Positions 22,861 through 31,994 of a DNA stretch of 64,000 bases are shown piece by piece. The stretch's first letter is position 1. Every line of letters begins with the position of its first letter. This DNA comes from Sphingomonas palustris (lineage in GTDB: Bacteria > Pseudomonadota > Alphaproteobacteria > Sphingomonadales > Sphingomonadaceae): NCBI GenBank assembly GCA_026225215.1, contig JAMFSI010000025.1:1-64000 (forward strand), in the 5' to 3' direction. The position numbers and the translations under genes were made by a program. The notes beneath the pieces are model-generated. The model was given only the letters and a program-made list of their open reading frames with translations. It searched no databases and was not told the DNA's origin.

Positions 22861-23886
22861 CTAAACAGGCTTGGCGGCTGCGGCAAGGCGGTGCAGCCCC
22901 AGCTTGATCATTTGCGGCCAATTTCGGGGATTTCTCGGGCGCAGCAGCGTCAATCGATAGCGCGGGCGCTGATATTCCATCCAGTCGCGCTTGTAGGGAT
23001 CATCGCCGGTGCCGAAATCGACCATACTCACGCGGTCGCGGTCGATGACTTGTTCGAACAGCGCGGCGGTGAGCGTGGTGCCGGGCGAGAGCGCCCTGGC
23101 GGCTTCGATATGCGCGAGCTTGTGAATGAAAGCGGTGCCGCCCTCTACTGTCCAGAATTGGGCGGCGATAGCGCGTCGAGCGCCGTCGATCGCGGCATGG
23201 GCTACGCCCAGTCGCAGCCGCCCCGCGGCGCCCTCGGCCTGGGCAAAGTCACGCAGGAAAGCGGGCGATCCTTCGCCGGGTTTCCAGCTTTCGCGATAGA
23301 TCGCCTCGTACTCGGCCCAGGCTGGCGCATCGAATTGGCGGTGAAGGGTGATCTCCACCTTGCTGCCCTTGCGCTTCAATGTCGTGCGCAGCGGCCCCGG
23401 CCTGGTGGCAAGATAAGCGGCAAAACTACGTCCGCCGATTTCGAGCACATGGTTGGTATCGCAGCGCTCAAGCACCGCATGCCAGCCGGCGGTGCGAAAG
23501 GCGCGCGCCAGGATCTCCGCTTCGCCATTCTCATCGGCCAGACCGCTCAAAGTGATACGATGCGTCTGGCGCGGCAGATCGCGGGCGAGGGCGGTCAGCA
23601 GGGCCGCCGCCTCGGCGCCGGGCGAGACGATCGGGCGGGTGCGAAAGCTGTACCAATTGGCGAGCGCCGTCAGCCCGCTCGCTGCGCGCGCGAGCGGCAG
23701 TACCGCAACTGCTTCGCCTTCGCGCGCCACCGCCAGCAGCGGCGCGATACCGCAATGATCGGCCAGTCCGCGCCACCAGGCCAGCCGATCGAAGGGGGCG
23801 GATTGCGCAGGCGAGTCCAGCAGGTGCGCCAGCACGGGATCACCTTGCACTTCCTTAAGATCGTGGTGATAGATGATCGCGACCAA
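22861..23886 (-). CDS. GNAT/FemAB-like N-acyltransferase of the XrtA locus
   Basis: I favour a TTG start at 23886 (LVAIIYHHDLKEV), with AGAGGA upstream, giving 341 residues. ATG codons at 23940 and 23916 are alternatives but lie within the opposite gene. The protein resembles FemAB/GNAT acyltransferases: an N-terminal half with AVLPLARA, and a C-terminal acyl-CoA-type domain with LRLGVAHAAIDGARRAIAAQ, FIHKLAHIEAARALSPGTTL and MVDFGTGDDPYKRDW. It is probably a cytoplasmic enzyme that acylates or aminoacylates a precursor. It heads the - strand arm of the locus. Confidence 0.75.
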   Translation of the reverse strand: MVAIIYHHDLKEVQGDPVLAHLLDSPAQSAPFDRLAWWRGLADHCGIAPLLAVAREGEAVAVLPLARAASGLTALANWYSFRTRPIVSPGAEAAALLTALARDLPRQTHRITLSGLADENGEAEILARAFRTAGWHAVLERCDTNHVLEIGGRSFAAYLATRPGPLRTTLKRKGSKVEITLHRQFDAPAWAEYEAIYRESWKPGEGSPAFLRDFAQAEGAAGRLRLGVAHAAIDGARRAIAAQFWTVEGGTAFIHKLAHIEAARALSPGTTLTAALFEQVIDRDRVSMVDFGTGDDPYKRDWMEYQRPRYRLTLLRPRNPRNWPQMIKLGLHRLAAAAKPV

Positions 23887-25447
23887 TGGAAATCCTCTTG
23901 CGGAGCCCGAACCCATTTCCGCTGCCAACCCCGATATCACGATCCGGCCCCTCGACCATCTCGCCTTGCGGGGGGCTGCGGATGCGCCCGCGCTCGTGCT
24001 GCGCGACGGTGTGTTTAGCTATGAGGACTTAAGAGCGCGTGTCGCAACGCTTAGTGGATGGTTAAGGAGTCGGATCGAGGAGCCGGGCGCGAGAGTGGCG
24101 AGCTGGGCGGCCAAGGGCGAGTTGACTTGCCTGCTGCCGCTGGCAGCGGCCCGGGCCGGGCTGGTGCATGTACCAATCAATCCCCTGCTTAAGCACGCTC
24201 AGGTTGCCCATATCCTCGCCGATAGCGGCGCGCGTCTGCTGCTCGGCACCCCGGCACGACTGGCGACGCTGGCGGCGGACGATGTGCCCGATGGCTGCGC
24301 GATCATGGGCGAAGATGAAGCACTGGCGGCAGCCGCGCCAGCCGCCGCCTTGCCACCTTCAAGCGCCGATCCTGCCGAACTGGCGGCGATCCTTTATACC
24401 AGCGGTTCGACCGGCAAGCCCAAGGGAGTGATGCTGAGCCATGCCAATATGTGGCTGGGGGCCGAGAGCGTCGCCGGCTATCTCGGCCTCGCCCCTGACG
24501 ATCGCGCGCTGGCGGTGCTGCCGCTGAGTTTCGATTATGGCCAGAACCAGCTGCTGTCGAGTTGGTATGCCGGGGCCAGCGCCGCGCCGCTTGATTATCT
24601 GACTCCGCGCGATGTGGTGAAGGCCGTGGCGCGGTTGGGGATCACGACGCTGGCTGCGGTGCCGCCGCTATGGTTGCAATTGGCCGAGCAGGACTGGCCT
24701 GCTGAGGCTGCTGCATCTCTGCGAACCTTGACCAATAGTGGCGGCGCGCTGACCGTGGATCTGGTGCGGCGTTTGCGTGCGCAGTTCCCGACGGCCAAGC
24801 TGTTTGCCATGTATGGGCTGACCGAGGCGTTCCGCTCGACTTTCCTCGATCCGGCATTGATCGACAGCCACCCGACCTCGATCGGCAAGGCCATTCCCCA
24901 TGCCGAAGTGCTGGTGATCGGCGATGATGGTGCAGTGGCGGCGGACGGTGTCGAGGGTGAACTCATTCATTGCGGGCCGCTGGTCGCGCAGGGCTATTGG
25001 CACGATCCGGCTCGCAGTGCCGAGCGCTTTCGGCCCGCGCCGGCTGCGTCCCGCTATGGCGGTGTTGCGGTGTGGTCGGGTGACCGGGTCAAGCGCGATG
25101 CCGAGGGTTTGCTGCATTTCGTCGGTCGCCGCGACACGATGATCAAAAGCGCGGGCAACCGCATTTCGCCGCAGGAGGTCGAAGAGGTAGTGCTGGCAAC
25201 CGGGCTGGTCGCCGAGGCGGTGGCGCTGGGCATGGCTGATCCGCGTCTGGGCCAGGTGGTTCATCTGGTAGCGCGGCGGCGCGCGGGGGTGCTGGCGGAT
25301 GTCGCCGAGGCGGAGTTGCCGCGATTGTTGCAGCGCGAATTGCCCAATTTCATGCAACCGCGCGCGATCCACTGGCGCGACGTGTTGCCGCTGGGCGCCA
25401 ACGGCAAGATCGACCGTCAGGCGTTGCAGGCGGAGCTGGCGGCATGA
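23873..25447 (+). CDS. Acyl-CoA ligase (AMP-forming), exosortase A system-associated
   Basis: This 524-residue adenylate-forming enzyme has A3 motif ILYTSGSTGKPKGV (~170-183), A5-like AMYGLTEAFRSTF, A7/A8 WSGDRVKRDAEGLLHFVGRRDTMIKSAGNR and the C-terminal lysine in LGANGKIDRQAL. It activates a carboxylic acid, probably for transfer to the locus ACP. It matches the family tied to XrtA systems (TIGR03098 type). Its stop overlaps the decarboxylase start by 4 bp. Its start overlaps the start of the opposite gene by 14 bp. Confidence 0.9.
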   Translation: MIATNGNPLAEPEPISAANPDITIRPLDHLALRGAADAPALVLRDGVFSYEDLRARVATLSGWLRSRIEEPGARVASWAAKGELTCLLPLAAARAGLVHVPINPLLKHAQVAHILADSGARLLLGTPARLATLAADDVPDGCAIMGEDEALAAAAPAAALPPSSADPAELAAILYTSGSTGKPKGVMLSHANMWLGAESVAGYLGLAPDDRALAVLPLSFDYGQNQLLSSWYAGASAAPLDYLTPRDVVKAVARLGITTLAAVPPLWLQLAEQDWPAEAAASLRTLTNSGGALTVDLVRRLRAQFPTAKLFAMYGLTEAFRSTFLDPALIDSHPTSIGKAIPHAEVLVIGDDGAVAADGVEGELIHCGPLVAQGYWHDPARSAERFRPAPAASRYGGVAVWSGDRVKRDAEGLLHFVGRRDTMIKSAGNRISPQEVEEVVLATGLVAEAVALGMADPRLGQVVHLVARRRAGVLADVAEAELPRLLQRELPNFMQPRAIHWRDVLPLGANGKIDRQALQAELAA

Positions 25448-26685
25448 CGCTGGAACAGGCCAAACCGCTGGGACCGATCCCTGCGGGCTTTGCCACGAGC
25501 CATGGCGAACTGGCCATCGCCGGCATTGCCGCAAGCGATCTGGTTGCGCGCGCGGGAGATACTCCGCTGTTCGTCTATTCCGCCCAGGCCGTGCGCGAGC
25601 AGGTGGCACGGCTACGCGCCGCCATGCCTGAACGGCTGGCGCTGCATTATGCGATGAAGGCCAATCCCTTCAAGCCATTGCTCCGGCTGATGGCAGGGCT
25701 GGTCGATGGCTTCGACATCGCTTCGGGCGGCGAGCTGGCACTGGCGCGCGCGGCGGGGATCGATCCGGCGCGGATCAGCTTTGCCGGGCCCGGCAAGCGC
25801 GACCGCGAACTCGAGGTGGCGATCGCCGCCGGGGTGACGCTCAATCTTGAATCCGAAGCCGAGGCCGAGCGAGCGCTGGCGATCGCCGGGCGGCTGGGCA
25901 TCACCCCGCGGCTCGCCATCCGCGTGAATCCGGAGTTCGATCTCAAGGGCTCGGGAATGAAGATGGGCGGCGGGGCCAAGCCGTTCGGGCTCGATGCTGT
26001 GCGCGTTCCGGCGCTGGCACGGCACCTCGTTGCCAGCGGCGCGGATTGGCGGGGGTTTCATATCTTCGCTGGCAGCCAGGCGCTCGATGCCGAGGCGATC
26101 GTCGAAACGCAAGCGCAGACGCTGGCGCTGGCTGTGCGACTGGCGCGCGAGGCTGGGGTATCGCTGCCGCATTGCAATCTCGGCGGCGGCTTTGGCATTC
26201 CCTATTTTCCGGGTGATCGCCCGCTCGATCTCGCCCGCATCGGCGATGCCCTGGCCGAGAATTTCGCGGCTCTGCCTGATGAATGTGCGGATACGCGCTT
26301 CTGCATCGAACTGGGGCGCTATCTGGTCGGCGAAGCGGGGGTCTATCTGACCCGGATCGTCGAGCGCAAGGTGAGCCATGGCGAGATATTCCTGATCACC
26401 GACGGTGGTCTGCATCACCAATTGGCGGCATCGGGTAATTTCGGCACCGTCGTGCGCCGCAATTACCCGGTGGCTATCGCCAGCCGCTTCGACGCCGAAC
26501 CCGAGGAGGTTGCCAATGTCGTCGGCTGCTTATGCACGCCGCTCGACCGACTGGCCGACAAAGGCAGCTTCCCGCGCGCCGAAGTCGGCGATCTGATCGC
26601 GGTGTTCTGCGCCGGTGCTTATGGCGCGAGCGCCAGTCCTTCGGCATTTTTGGGGCAGGGGCCGGCGCTGGAAATCCTCGTTTAG
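25444..26685 (+). CDS. PLP-dependent decarboxylase, exosortase A system-associated
   Basis: This 413-residue fold-type III PLP enzyme is of the diaminopimelate/ornithine decarboxylase family. The PLP lysine is in HYAMKANPFKPLL (~68-80), the phosphate-binding glycines in NLGGGFGIPYF, and the active-site region in FCAGAYGASASP. It would decarboxylate an amino acid to an amine, perhaps used to decorate the polysaccharide or loaded with the ligase. It is coupled to the ligase gene by a 4-bp overlap. Confidence 0.9.
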   Translation: MTLEQAKPLGPIPAGFATSHGELAIAGIAASDLVARAGDTPLFVYSAQAVREQVARLRAAMPERLALHYAMKANPFKPLLRLMAGLVDGFDIASGGELALARAAGIDPARISFAGPGKRDRELEVAIAAGVTLNLESEAEAERALAIAGRLGITPRLAIRVNPEFDLKGSGMKMGGGAKPFGLDAVRVPALARHLVASGADWRGFHIFAGSQALDAEAIVETQAQTLALAVRLAREAGVSLPHCNLGGGFGIPYFPGDRPLDLARIGDALAENFAALPDECADTRFCIELGRYLVGEAGVYLTRIVERKVSHGEIFLITDGGLHHQLAASGNFGTVVRRNYPVAIASRFDAEPEEVANVVGCLCTPLDRLADKGSFPRAEVGDLIAVFCAGAYGASASPSAFLGQGPALEILV

Positions 26686-26700
26686 AGTTGGTCGCTTGCT

Positions 26701-26717
26701 TGTCCCGGTTCGGGACA
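26701..26717. terminator. Short hairpin after decarboxylase
   Basis: TGTCCCG / CGGGACA with loop GTT lies 15 bp after the decarboxylase stop, in the 158-bp gap before the export lipoprotein gene. The stem is only 7 bp and no T run follows, so it may only attenuate transcription. Confidence 0.3.
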
Positions 26718-26843
26718 GGCCCCCGGAAACGGGCCAAGGCTAACGCAATGTTCACCTTTATCCCGGATAGCGGAGGCTGAAAAACCTTTAGCCGCGCGGT
26801 GACCCTGCCCGCGCGGACGGGGGTTCCTGCGAAGGACAGCCTG

Positions 26844-27488
26844 ATGCCGAGTTCAAAGTTTGCCCGTCTGCTTGCAGGAACAGCCATGGCCTGCGTGGCT
26901 CTCGGCGGCTGCGCGAGCAGCGGCAATGATCCGCATCTGCCATCCGCCAATTTCGTCTCGACGCAGGAAGGTCCGGGCGAGGACTATATCATTGGTCCGC
27001 TTGATGAATTGACCATCTTCGTATGGCGTAATCCGGAGCTGGGCGCCAAGGTCCAGGTCCGCCCCGACGGGCGCATTTCCACCCCGCTGATCTCGGATAT
27101 GCCGGCGGTAGGCAAGACCCCGTCGATGTTGTCCGAGGATATCAGGCTGCAATTGTCGCAATATATCCAGGACCCGCTGGTCTCGGTGATCGTCAACAAA
27201 TTCGCCGGCACTTTCAGCCAGCAAGTGCGGGTGGTCGGGGCGTCGGGTAAGGCGGCGTCGCTGCCGTATCGCGCCAATATGACCTTGCTCGATGCGATGA
27301 TCGCGGTCGGCGGGCTCAACGAATATGCCGCCGGCAATCGCGCCAAGCTGATCCGCTTCGACCGCGAAAGCGGCCATCAGAAGGAGTTCGCGCTGCGCCT
27401 CGCCGATCTTGTCAAGAAGGGCGACAGCCGGGCCAACGTCATGCTGATGCCGGGCGACGTCATCATCATCCCCGAAAGCATGTTCTGA
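26844..27488 (+). CDS. Polysaccharide export outer-membrane lipoprotein (Wza-type, XrtA locus)
   Basis: The start at 26844 follows GAAGGA; the ORF track's upstream start is a GTG without support. The 214-residue lipoprotein has lipobox LGGCAS (Cys ~23). The polysaccharide-export (SLBB-linked) domain follows: YIIGPLDELTIFVWRNPELG and VQVRPDGRISTPLI, then a soluble ligand-binding beta-grasp region (QQVRVVGASGKAASLPYRANMTLLDAM). It forms the outer-membrane exit for the polysaccharide and works with the Wzz-like protein downstream. Confidence 0.93.
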   Translation: MPSSKFARLLAGTAMACVALGGCASSGNDPHLPSANFVSTQEGPGEDYIIGPLDELTIFVWRNPELGAKVQVRPDGRISTPLISDMPAVGKTPSMLSEDIRLQLSQYIQDPLVSVIVNKFAGTFSQQVRVVGASGKAASLPYRANMTLLDAMIAVGGLNEYAAGNRAKLIRFDRESGHQKEFALRLADLVKKGDSRANVMLMPGDVIIIPESMF

Positions 27489-27516
27489 GCGTGGCGCGGG
27501 GAGGAACATTGGCGCG

Positions 27517-29052
27517 ATGAACACGCTTTACGACGATATCCGCAGTTCGCTGTACTCTATCTGGCAGCGCCGCTGGCTGGCGCTGGGCGTCGCCTGGGGC
27601 GTTTGCCTGCTCGGCTGGCTGATGGTGGCGACGATCCCCAATACCTACCAGGCGCAGGCGCGCATTTTCGTCCAGCTATACGATCCCTTGTCGGCGCAAG
27701 TCGGTATCGGCGCCAGTGATCGCAAGAACACGCTCGATCAGGTGCGCGATACGCTGACCAGCGCGCAGCATCTGCAGCAGGTCATTCAGGGCACGCGGCT
27801 GGGCGAAAACATCACCACCCAGCGCCAGATGGAATCGGCGATTGCTTCGCTGGGCAAGACCATCAAGATCGTCGCTGACCAGGATAACATCTTCGAGATT
27901 TCGGCCCAGACCAGTTCGGGCAAGCTCTCCGACGCCGACAACGCCCGGCTCTCGCAGGCGATCGTGCAGAAGATGATCGACATCTTCCGTAACGAGAACC
28001 ACGCCGCGAACCGCGATTCAGTCCAGCAGACCATGGCTTTCCTCAACCAGCAGCTGGCTCAGCGCGGCGCCGATCTACAGGCCGCCGACCAGCACCGCGT
28101 CGCTTTCGAAGCGAAATATCCGGAGCTGGCCGCTGGCGGCGTCTCGCTGGTTCAGCGGCTCGAGACCAGTCGATCCGAATTGCGTTCGATCGAAGGCGAT
28201 CTCGCCGCCGCGCAAAGCTCGCTGTCGTCGATCAACGGGCAATTGGCCGGCACCCCGGCGACGTTGCCGGGCAGCAGTGGTGTCGTCGGCGGTACGCGTT
28301 CGGCGCTGGCGCAAGCGGAGGCGGAGCTTGCCGGCATGCGCGGGCGTGGTCTCACCGAGAACCATCCCGACGTGATCGAGGTGCGTAACCAGATTGCCAG
28401 CCTGCGCCAGCAGGTCGCGAGCGAAGGCAATGGCGGCGGCTCCTCGGGCAGCATCCCCAATCCCAGCTATACCTCGCTGCAGTCGATCAAGGCCGATCGC
28501 GAGGCCAATCTGATGGCGCTGCAGGCACGCAAGGCTTCGATCGAGGGGGATCTGAACCAGGCTGCTGCCGCTCAGGCGACGAACCCCGATGTCGCCTCCG
28601 AGGCGCAGACGATCAGCCGCGATTACGACGTGCTCAAGCAGCAATACGATAAGCTGCTGTCCGATCGCGAAGCGCTGAAGCTACGTGGCACCGTCGAAAA
28701 TTCCGACGACGGCGCCAAGTTCCAGGTGATCGATCCGCCGCGGATCCCGCGCACGCCGATCGCGCCGAACCGCGGCCTGTTGCTGCTTGCGGTGCTGGTG
28801 GTCGGGATCGGCGCGGGTGTGGGTGCGGCTTACGGCATCGGCGAATTGCGTTCGACCTTCGGCACCACTGCCAAGCTCGAACGCGCGACCGGGCTGCCGG
28901 TACTGGGCGCGATCTCGCGGTCGCTGACCGTGGACGGGCTGCGGCTGCGTCAGACGCGGCTCAAATATTTTCTCGCTGGGGTGGGGGGGCTCGGCGGGTT
29001 GTTCCTGCTGCTGATCGTGTTCGAATTCATCCTGCGCGGCTCGGTCGCATGA
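27517..29052 (+). CDS. Polysaccharide chain-length determinant (Wzz/GNVR), XrtA locus
   Basis: This 511-residue inner-membrane protein has a TM segment near the N-terminus (ALGVAWGVCLLGWLMVATI), then a long periplasmic coiled coil (~170-400) with repeated Gln/Ala/Leu heptads. A proline-rich GNVR-like motif (DPPRIPRTPIAPNR) precedes the middle TM (LLLLAVLVVGIGAGVGAAYG), and a last TM lies at the C-terminus. It sets polysaccharide length and pairs with the ATPase encoded 10 bp downstream. It matches the XrtA-linked subfamily (TIGR03007 type). Confidence 0.92.
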   Translation: MNTLYDDIRSSLYSIWQRRWLALGVAWGVCLLGWLMVATIPNTYQAQARIFVQLYDPLSAQVGIGASDRKNTLDQVRDTLTSAQHLQQVIQGTRLGENITTQRQMESAIASLGKTIKIVADQDNIFEISAQTSSGKLSDADNARLSQAIVQKMIDIFRNENHAANRDSVQQTMAFLNQQLAQRGADLQAADQHRVAFEAKYPELAAGGVSLVQRLETSRSELRSIEGDLAAAQSSLSSINGQLAGTPATLPGSSGVVGGTRSALAQAEAELAGMRGRGLTENHPDVIEVRNQIASLRQQVASEGNGGGSSGSIPNPSYTSLQSIKADREANLMALQARKASIEGDLNQAAAAQATNPDVASEAQTISRDYDVLKQQYDKLLSDREALKLRGTVENSDDGAKFQVIDPPRIPRTPIAPNRGLLLLAVLVVGIGAGVGAAYGIGELRSTFGTTAKLERATGLPVLGAISRSLTVDGLRLRQTRLKYFLAGVGGLGGLFLLLIVFEFILRGSVA

Positions 29053-29062
29053 GGGGCTTGCC

Positions 29063-30037
29063 ATGACTCAGAACAAACCCGAGGCGAAACCGCCGGTGCC
29101 CCAGGGCTCGCTGCTCGAACGGGCCATCCTGGCACTGGAGTCGGGCGCATTGTCGCGGCCGACACCGCCTGAGCTTTCCGCCACGGTATCCCGGCCCGGA
29201 TCGGCGCCCAATGCCATGGCAGCGGTGCTGGCGGGGGTGTTCCCGGTCGATCTTGCCCCACGCGCCGCTGCTCCAGCGCAGATCGCCGCGCCGACCCCGG
29301 CGGTGTTTCGCGGCGGGCGCTATCGCATCGACCGCGACGGCCTCGCCGAAGCCGGGCTGATCGTGCCCGAAAGCGGCATCACCGCGCAGCTCGAAGAGTT
29401 TCGCCTGGTCAAGCGGCAACTGTTGCAGCAGGCCGAGCAGATGCGTCGGCAAGGCGGCGGTGGTGCCGCGCAGCGCGTGCTGGTTACTTCGCCACTGTCC
29501 GGCGAAGGCAAAAGCTATTGCGCGGCCAATCTGGCGCTGTCGATCGCTGCCGAGCGCGATAGCGAAGTCGTGCTGGTCGATTTCGATGCCTCCAAGAACA
29601 CCGTGCTGGGCATGCTGGGTCTGCCCAATGGCCCTGGCGTGATCGATGTGCTGGCCGATCCGGGGCTGGATATTCTCGATTGCGTAATGACCACCGATAT
29701 TCCTGGTCTGGCGGTATTGCCGGGCGGGCATTCGACCAGTTCGGACAATGAATATCTCGCCTCGGCGCGAACGCATGCGGTGCTCGATCAACTGACGGCA
29801 GCTGCGCCTAACCGCATCGTCTTGTTCGATTCGCCGCCGACACTCGCGGCTTCGCTGCCGGTCGAACTGGCCAAGCTGGTCGGCCAGGTCGCGCTGGTGG
29901 TCATGGCCGACCGCACCAGCCAGGGCGGCATTGAGGATGCGGTATCGCTGCTGTCGGGCTGCCCCAACATCCAGCTGCTGCTCAACGCGGTTCAATTCAG
30001 CCCCAGCGGTCGCCGTTTCGGCACCTATTACAAGTAA
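29063..30037 (+). CDS. Tyrosine-autokinase-like P-loop ATPase, XrtA locus
   Basis: This 324-residue BY-kinase-like cytoplasmic ATPase has Walker A TSPLSGEGKS (~140-149), Walker A' VVLVDFDASKNTVLG and Walker B RIVLFDSPPTL. It partners the Wzz-like protein to control polymerisation and export. The C-terminus (GRRFGTYYK) carries only two tyrosines instead of the usual Tyr-rich cluster, so classical autophosphorylation control may be reduced. It matches the exopolysaccharide/PEP-CTERM locus kinase family (TIGR03018 type). Confidence 0.9.
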   Translation: MTQNKPEAKPPVPQGSLLERAILALESGALSRPTPPELSATVSRPGSAPNAMAAVLAGVFPVDLAPRAAAPAQIAAPTPAVFRGGRYRIDRDGLAEAGLIVPESGITAQLEEFRLVKRQLLQQAEQMRRQGGGGAAQRVLVTSPLSGEGKSYCAANLALSIAAERDSEVVLVDFDASKNTVLGMLGLPNGPGVIDVLADPGLDILDCVMTTDIPGLAVLPGGHSTSSDNEYLASARTHAVLDQLTAAAPNRIVLFDSPPTLAASLPVELAKLVGQVALVVMADRTSQGGIEDAVSLLSGCPNIQLLLNAVQFSPSGRRFGTYYK

Positions 30038-30049
30038 GTGGAACGTTCG

Positions 30050-31978
30050 ATGCCACGCCTGTACCGCCACACTACTGCTCTCGCCGCCGTTCTGGCAGGC
30101 AGCGCATGGATGACTTCGCCCGCAGCCCTGGCGCAGAGCGCAGCGAATGCCCGTCTAAGCTACGCAGCCGTGGCGACTGCCGATGTGGCTGCGACCAGTG
30201 ACAATTCCGCCGCTACCTCTGCGCAGTCTTCTGGTGCTCAGTCAGCTAATGCAGACGCGGCCGGACAAGGCGCGGCGACTGGCGTGGCTGCGGTCACTGA
30301 ACCGGGTGTCAATATGCCGGTGGTCAGCGCATCGGATGTCCATGCCCCGGCTATGGGCGATGAAGCCGATCAGGCGGGCGTTCCGGCGGACGCGACCGGC
30401 GGGCAGGACGGGCCTCTGGTTCACGATTCCAGCGGCGGTCCCGACAATCGGCACCTCCATATTTCGCCTTATATCGAGGCGCAGCAAGTAGCGGATAGCG
30501 AACTCAGCCCGCATTCGGGCACGCTGACTTATACCGTTCTGGCGGCGGGGGTCGATGGTTCGGTCGATGAGCGCAATGCCCAGGGTTCGCTGTCGCTGCG
30601 CTATGAACGCCAGATCGGCGAAAGCGACGGGGCCGGCAGCGCCAATCTCGTCTCGGGCGTGGGCCGGGGCAGCGTGGCGCTGATCCCGGATGCCCTGCGG
30701 CTCGATGCGGCCGGCTATGCCAACCGTACTTATGTTCTCGGCACTGGCGCGGCGCTGCCCAATATCAACACCAATAGCGACGCGCTGACTCAGGTCTATT
30801 CGGTGATCGGTGGCCCGACCCTCAGCACCAGCGCTGGCAACGTCAAGCTCGATGGCCATTACCATGTCGGCTATACCTATGTCGGCGAGCCGGGTGATGG
30901 CACGGTGACGCCTGGTCAATTGCCGGCCAACATCGCCGAACACAGCACGATGCAGGATGCCGGCGGGCGCGCCGCGCTGAAGCCGGGCGATGTGCTTCCG
31001 GTCGGCCTCGCCGTCGAGGGCGGCTATTACCAGGAGAATGTCTCGGTGCTGGCGCAGCGCATTCGCGATGCGCATGTCCGCGGCGAAGTCACGATCCCGG
31101 TGAACAACAATGTCGAACTGGTCGGCGGCTTGGGCTATGAAAATGTCCAGGTGTCGAGCCGCAACGCGGTGCTCGATGCCGATGGCAATCCGGTGCTCAG
31201 TGCCAGTGGGGCGTTGAAGACCGATTATTCCGGCCCGCGTTATATCGCCTTCGACACCTCGGGGCTGATCTGGGATGCCGGGGTGCTGTGGCGCCCCAGT
31301 CCGCGCACCAGCCTCGAAGCCCATGTCGGCCGCCGCTATGGCGACATTGGCGGCTATGGTCTGTTTACCTGGCATCCGACTACGCGCCAGGCGCTGAATG
31401 TCGCGGTTTACAACAATATGTCCGGCTTCGGCGGCGACCTCGATAGCTCGCTGATCAATTTGTCGGATCAGTTCCAGGCCGTGCGCAATGGCTTGACCGG
31501 CAGCGTTTCGCCTTGCGTCAATTCGCTTGCGGGTGGCTGTCTGGCGGGGGCGCTGGGCTCGCTGCGCTCGACGATTTTCCGCAGTCGGGGCGTGATCGCC
31601 AGCTATAATCGCGAATTGGGCCGTATCCAGCTCGGCATCGGCGCCGGTTATGATCGCCGGGAATATCTTGCCGCCCCCGGCACCGTGCTCGCCATCGAAA
31701 ACGGCGAAGTCGATCAGAACTATTGGGTCACCGGCTTCGTCACTTACGAAATCGATCGCCGGTCCTCGCTCTCCGGGACGCTCGACGCCTATTGGTTCCG
31801 GACCGGATTGGCCTTGAATAGCGATCTGAATGCAGTAGGCGCCACCGCGGTCTACCAGCGCAAGATCGTGCGAAACCTCACCGCGAGCGCGGCATTGGGT
31901 ATCGACAGCATCAATACCCAGGCACTCCACGACGTCTGGAGCGCATCGGGCGAACTCGGCGTGCGGTATACTTTCTGA
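30050..31978 (+). CDS. PEP-CTERM system-associated outer-membrane protein (TIGR03016 type)
   Basis: I chose the ATG at 30050, 12 bp inside the track's GTG start, giving 642 residues. A signal peptide ends near AALAQSA. A low-complexity Ala/Ser/Asp-rich stretch follows (~25-125). From ~130 to the end there are alternating beta-strands typical of a large barrel, closing with LGVRYTF (terminal Phe). In XrtA loci this protein lies between the kinase and ATPase genes, as here. It is probably part of the outer-membrane secretion route. Confidence 0.88.
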   Translation: MPRLYRHTTALAAVLAGSAWMTSPAALAQSAANARLSYAAVATADVAATSDNSAATSAQSSGAQSANADAAGQGAATGVAAVTEPGVNMPVVSASDVHAPAMGDEADQAGVPADATGGQDGPLVHDSSGGPDNRHLHISPYIEAQQVADSELSPHSGTLTYTVLAAGVDGSVDERNAQGSLSLRYERQIGESDGAGSANLVSGVGRGSVALIPDALRLDAAGYANRTYVLGTGAALPNINTNSDALTQVYSVIGGPTLSTSAGNVKLDGHYHVGYTYVGEPGDGTVTPGQLPANIAEHSTMQDAGGRAALKPGDVLPVGLAVEGGYYQENVSVLAQRIRDAHVRGEVTIPVNNNVELVGGLGYENVQVSSRNAVLDADGNPVLSASGALKTDYSGPRYIAFDTSGLIWDAGVLWRPSPRTSLEAHVGRRYGDIGGYGLFTWHPTTRQALNVAVYNNMSGFGGDLDSSLINLSDQFQAVRNGLTGSVSPCVNSLAGGCLAGALGSLRSTIFRSRGVIASYNRELGRIQLGIGAGYDRREYLAAPGTVLAIENGEVDQNYWVTGFVTYEIDRRSSLSGTLDAYWFRTGLALNSDLNAVGATAVYQRKIVRNLTASAALGIDSINTQALHDVWSASGELGVRYTF

Positions 31979-31994
31979 GAAACGGAGCGTGTCG

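Noticed and set aside
30242-31930. 562-aa - strand ORF opposite the TIGR03016-type gene
   Set aside because: Shadow frame; the + strand gene fits the conserved XrtA gene order.
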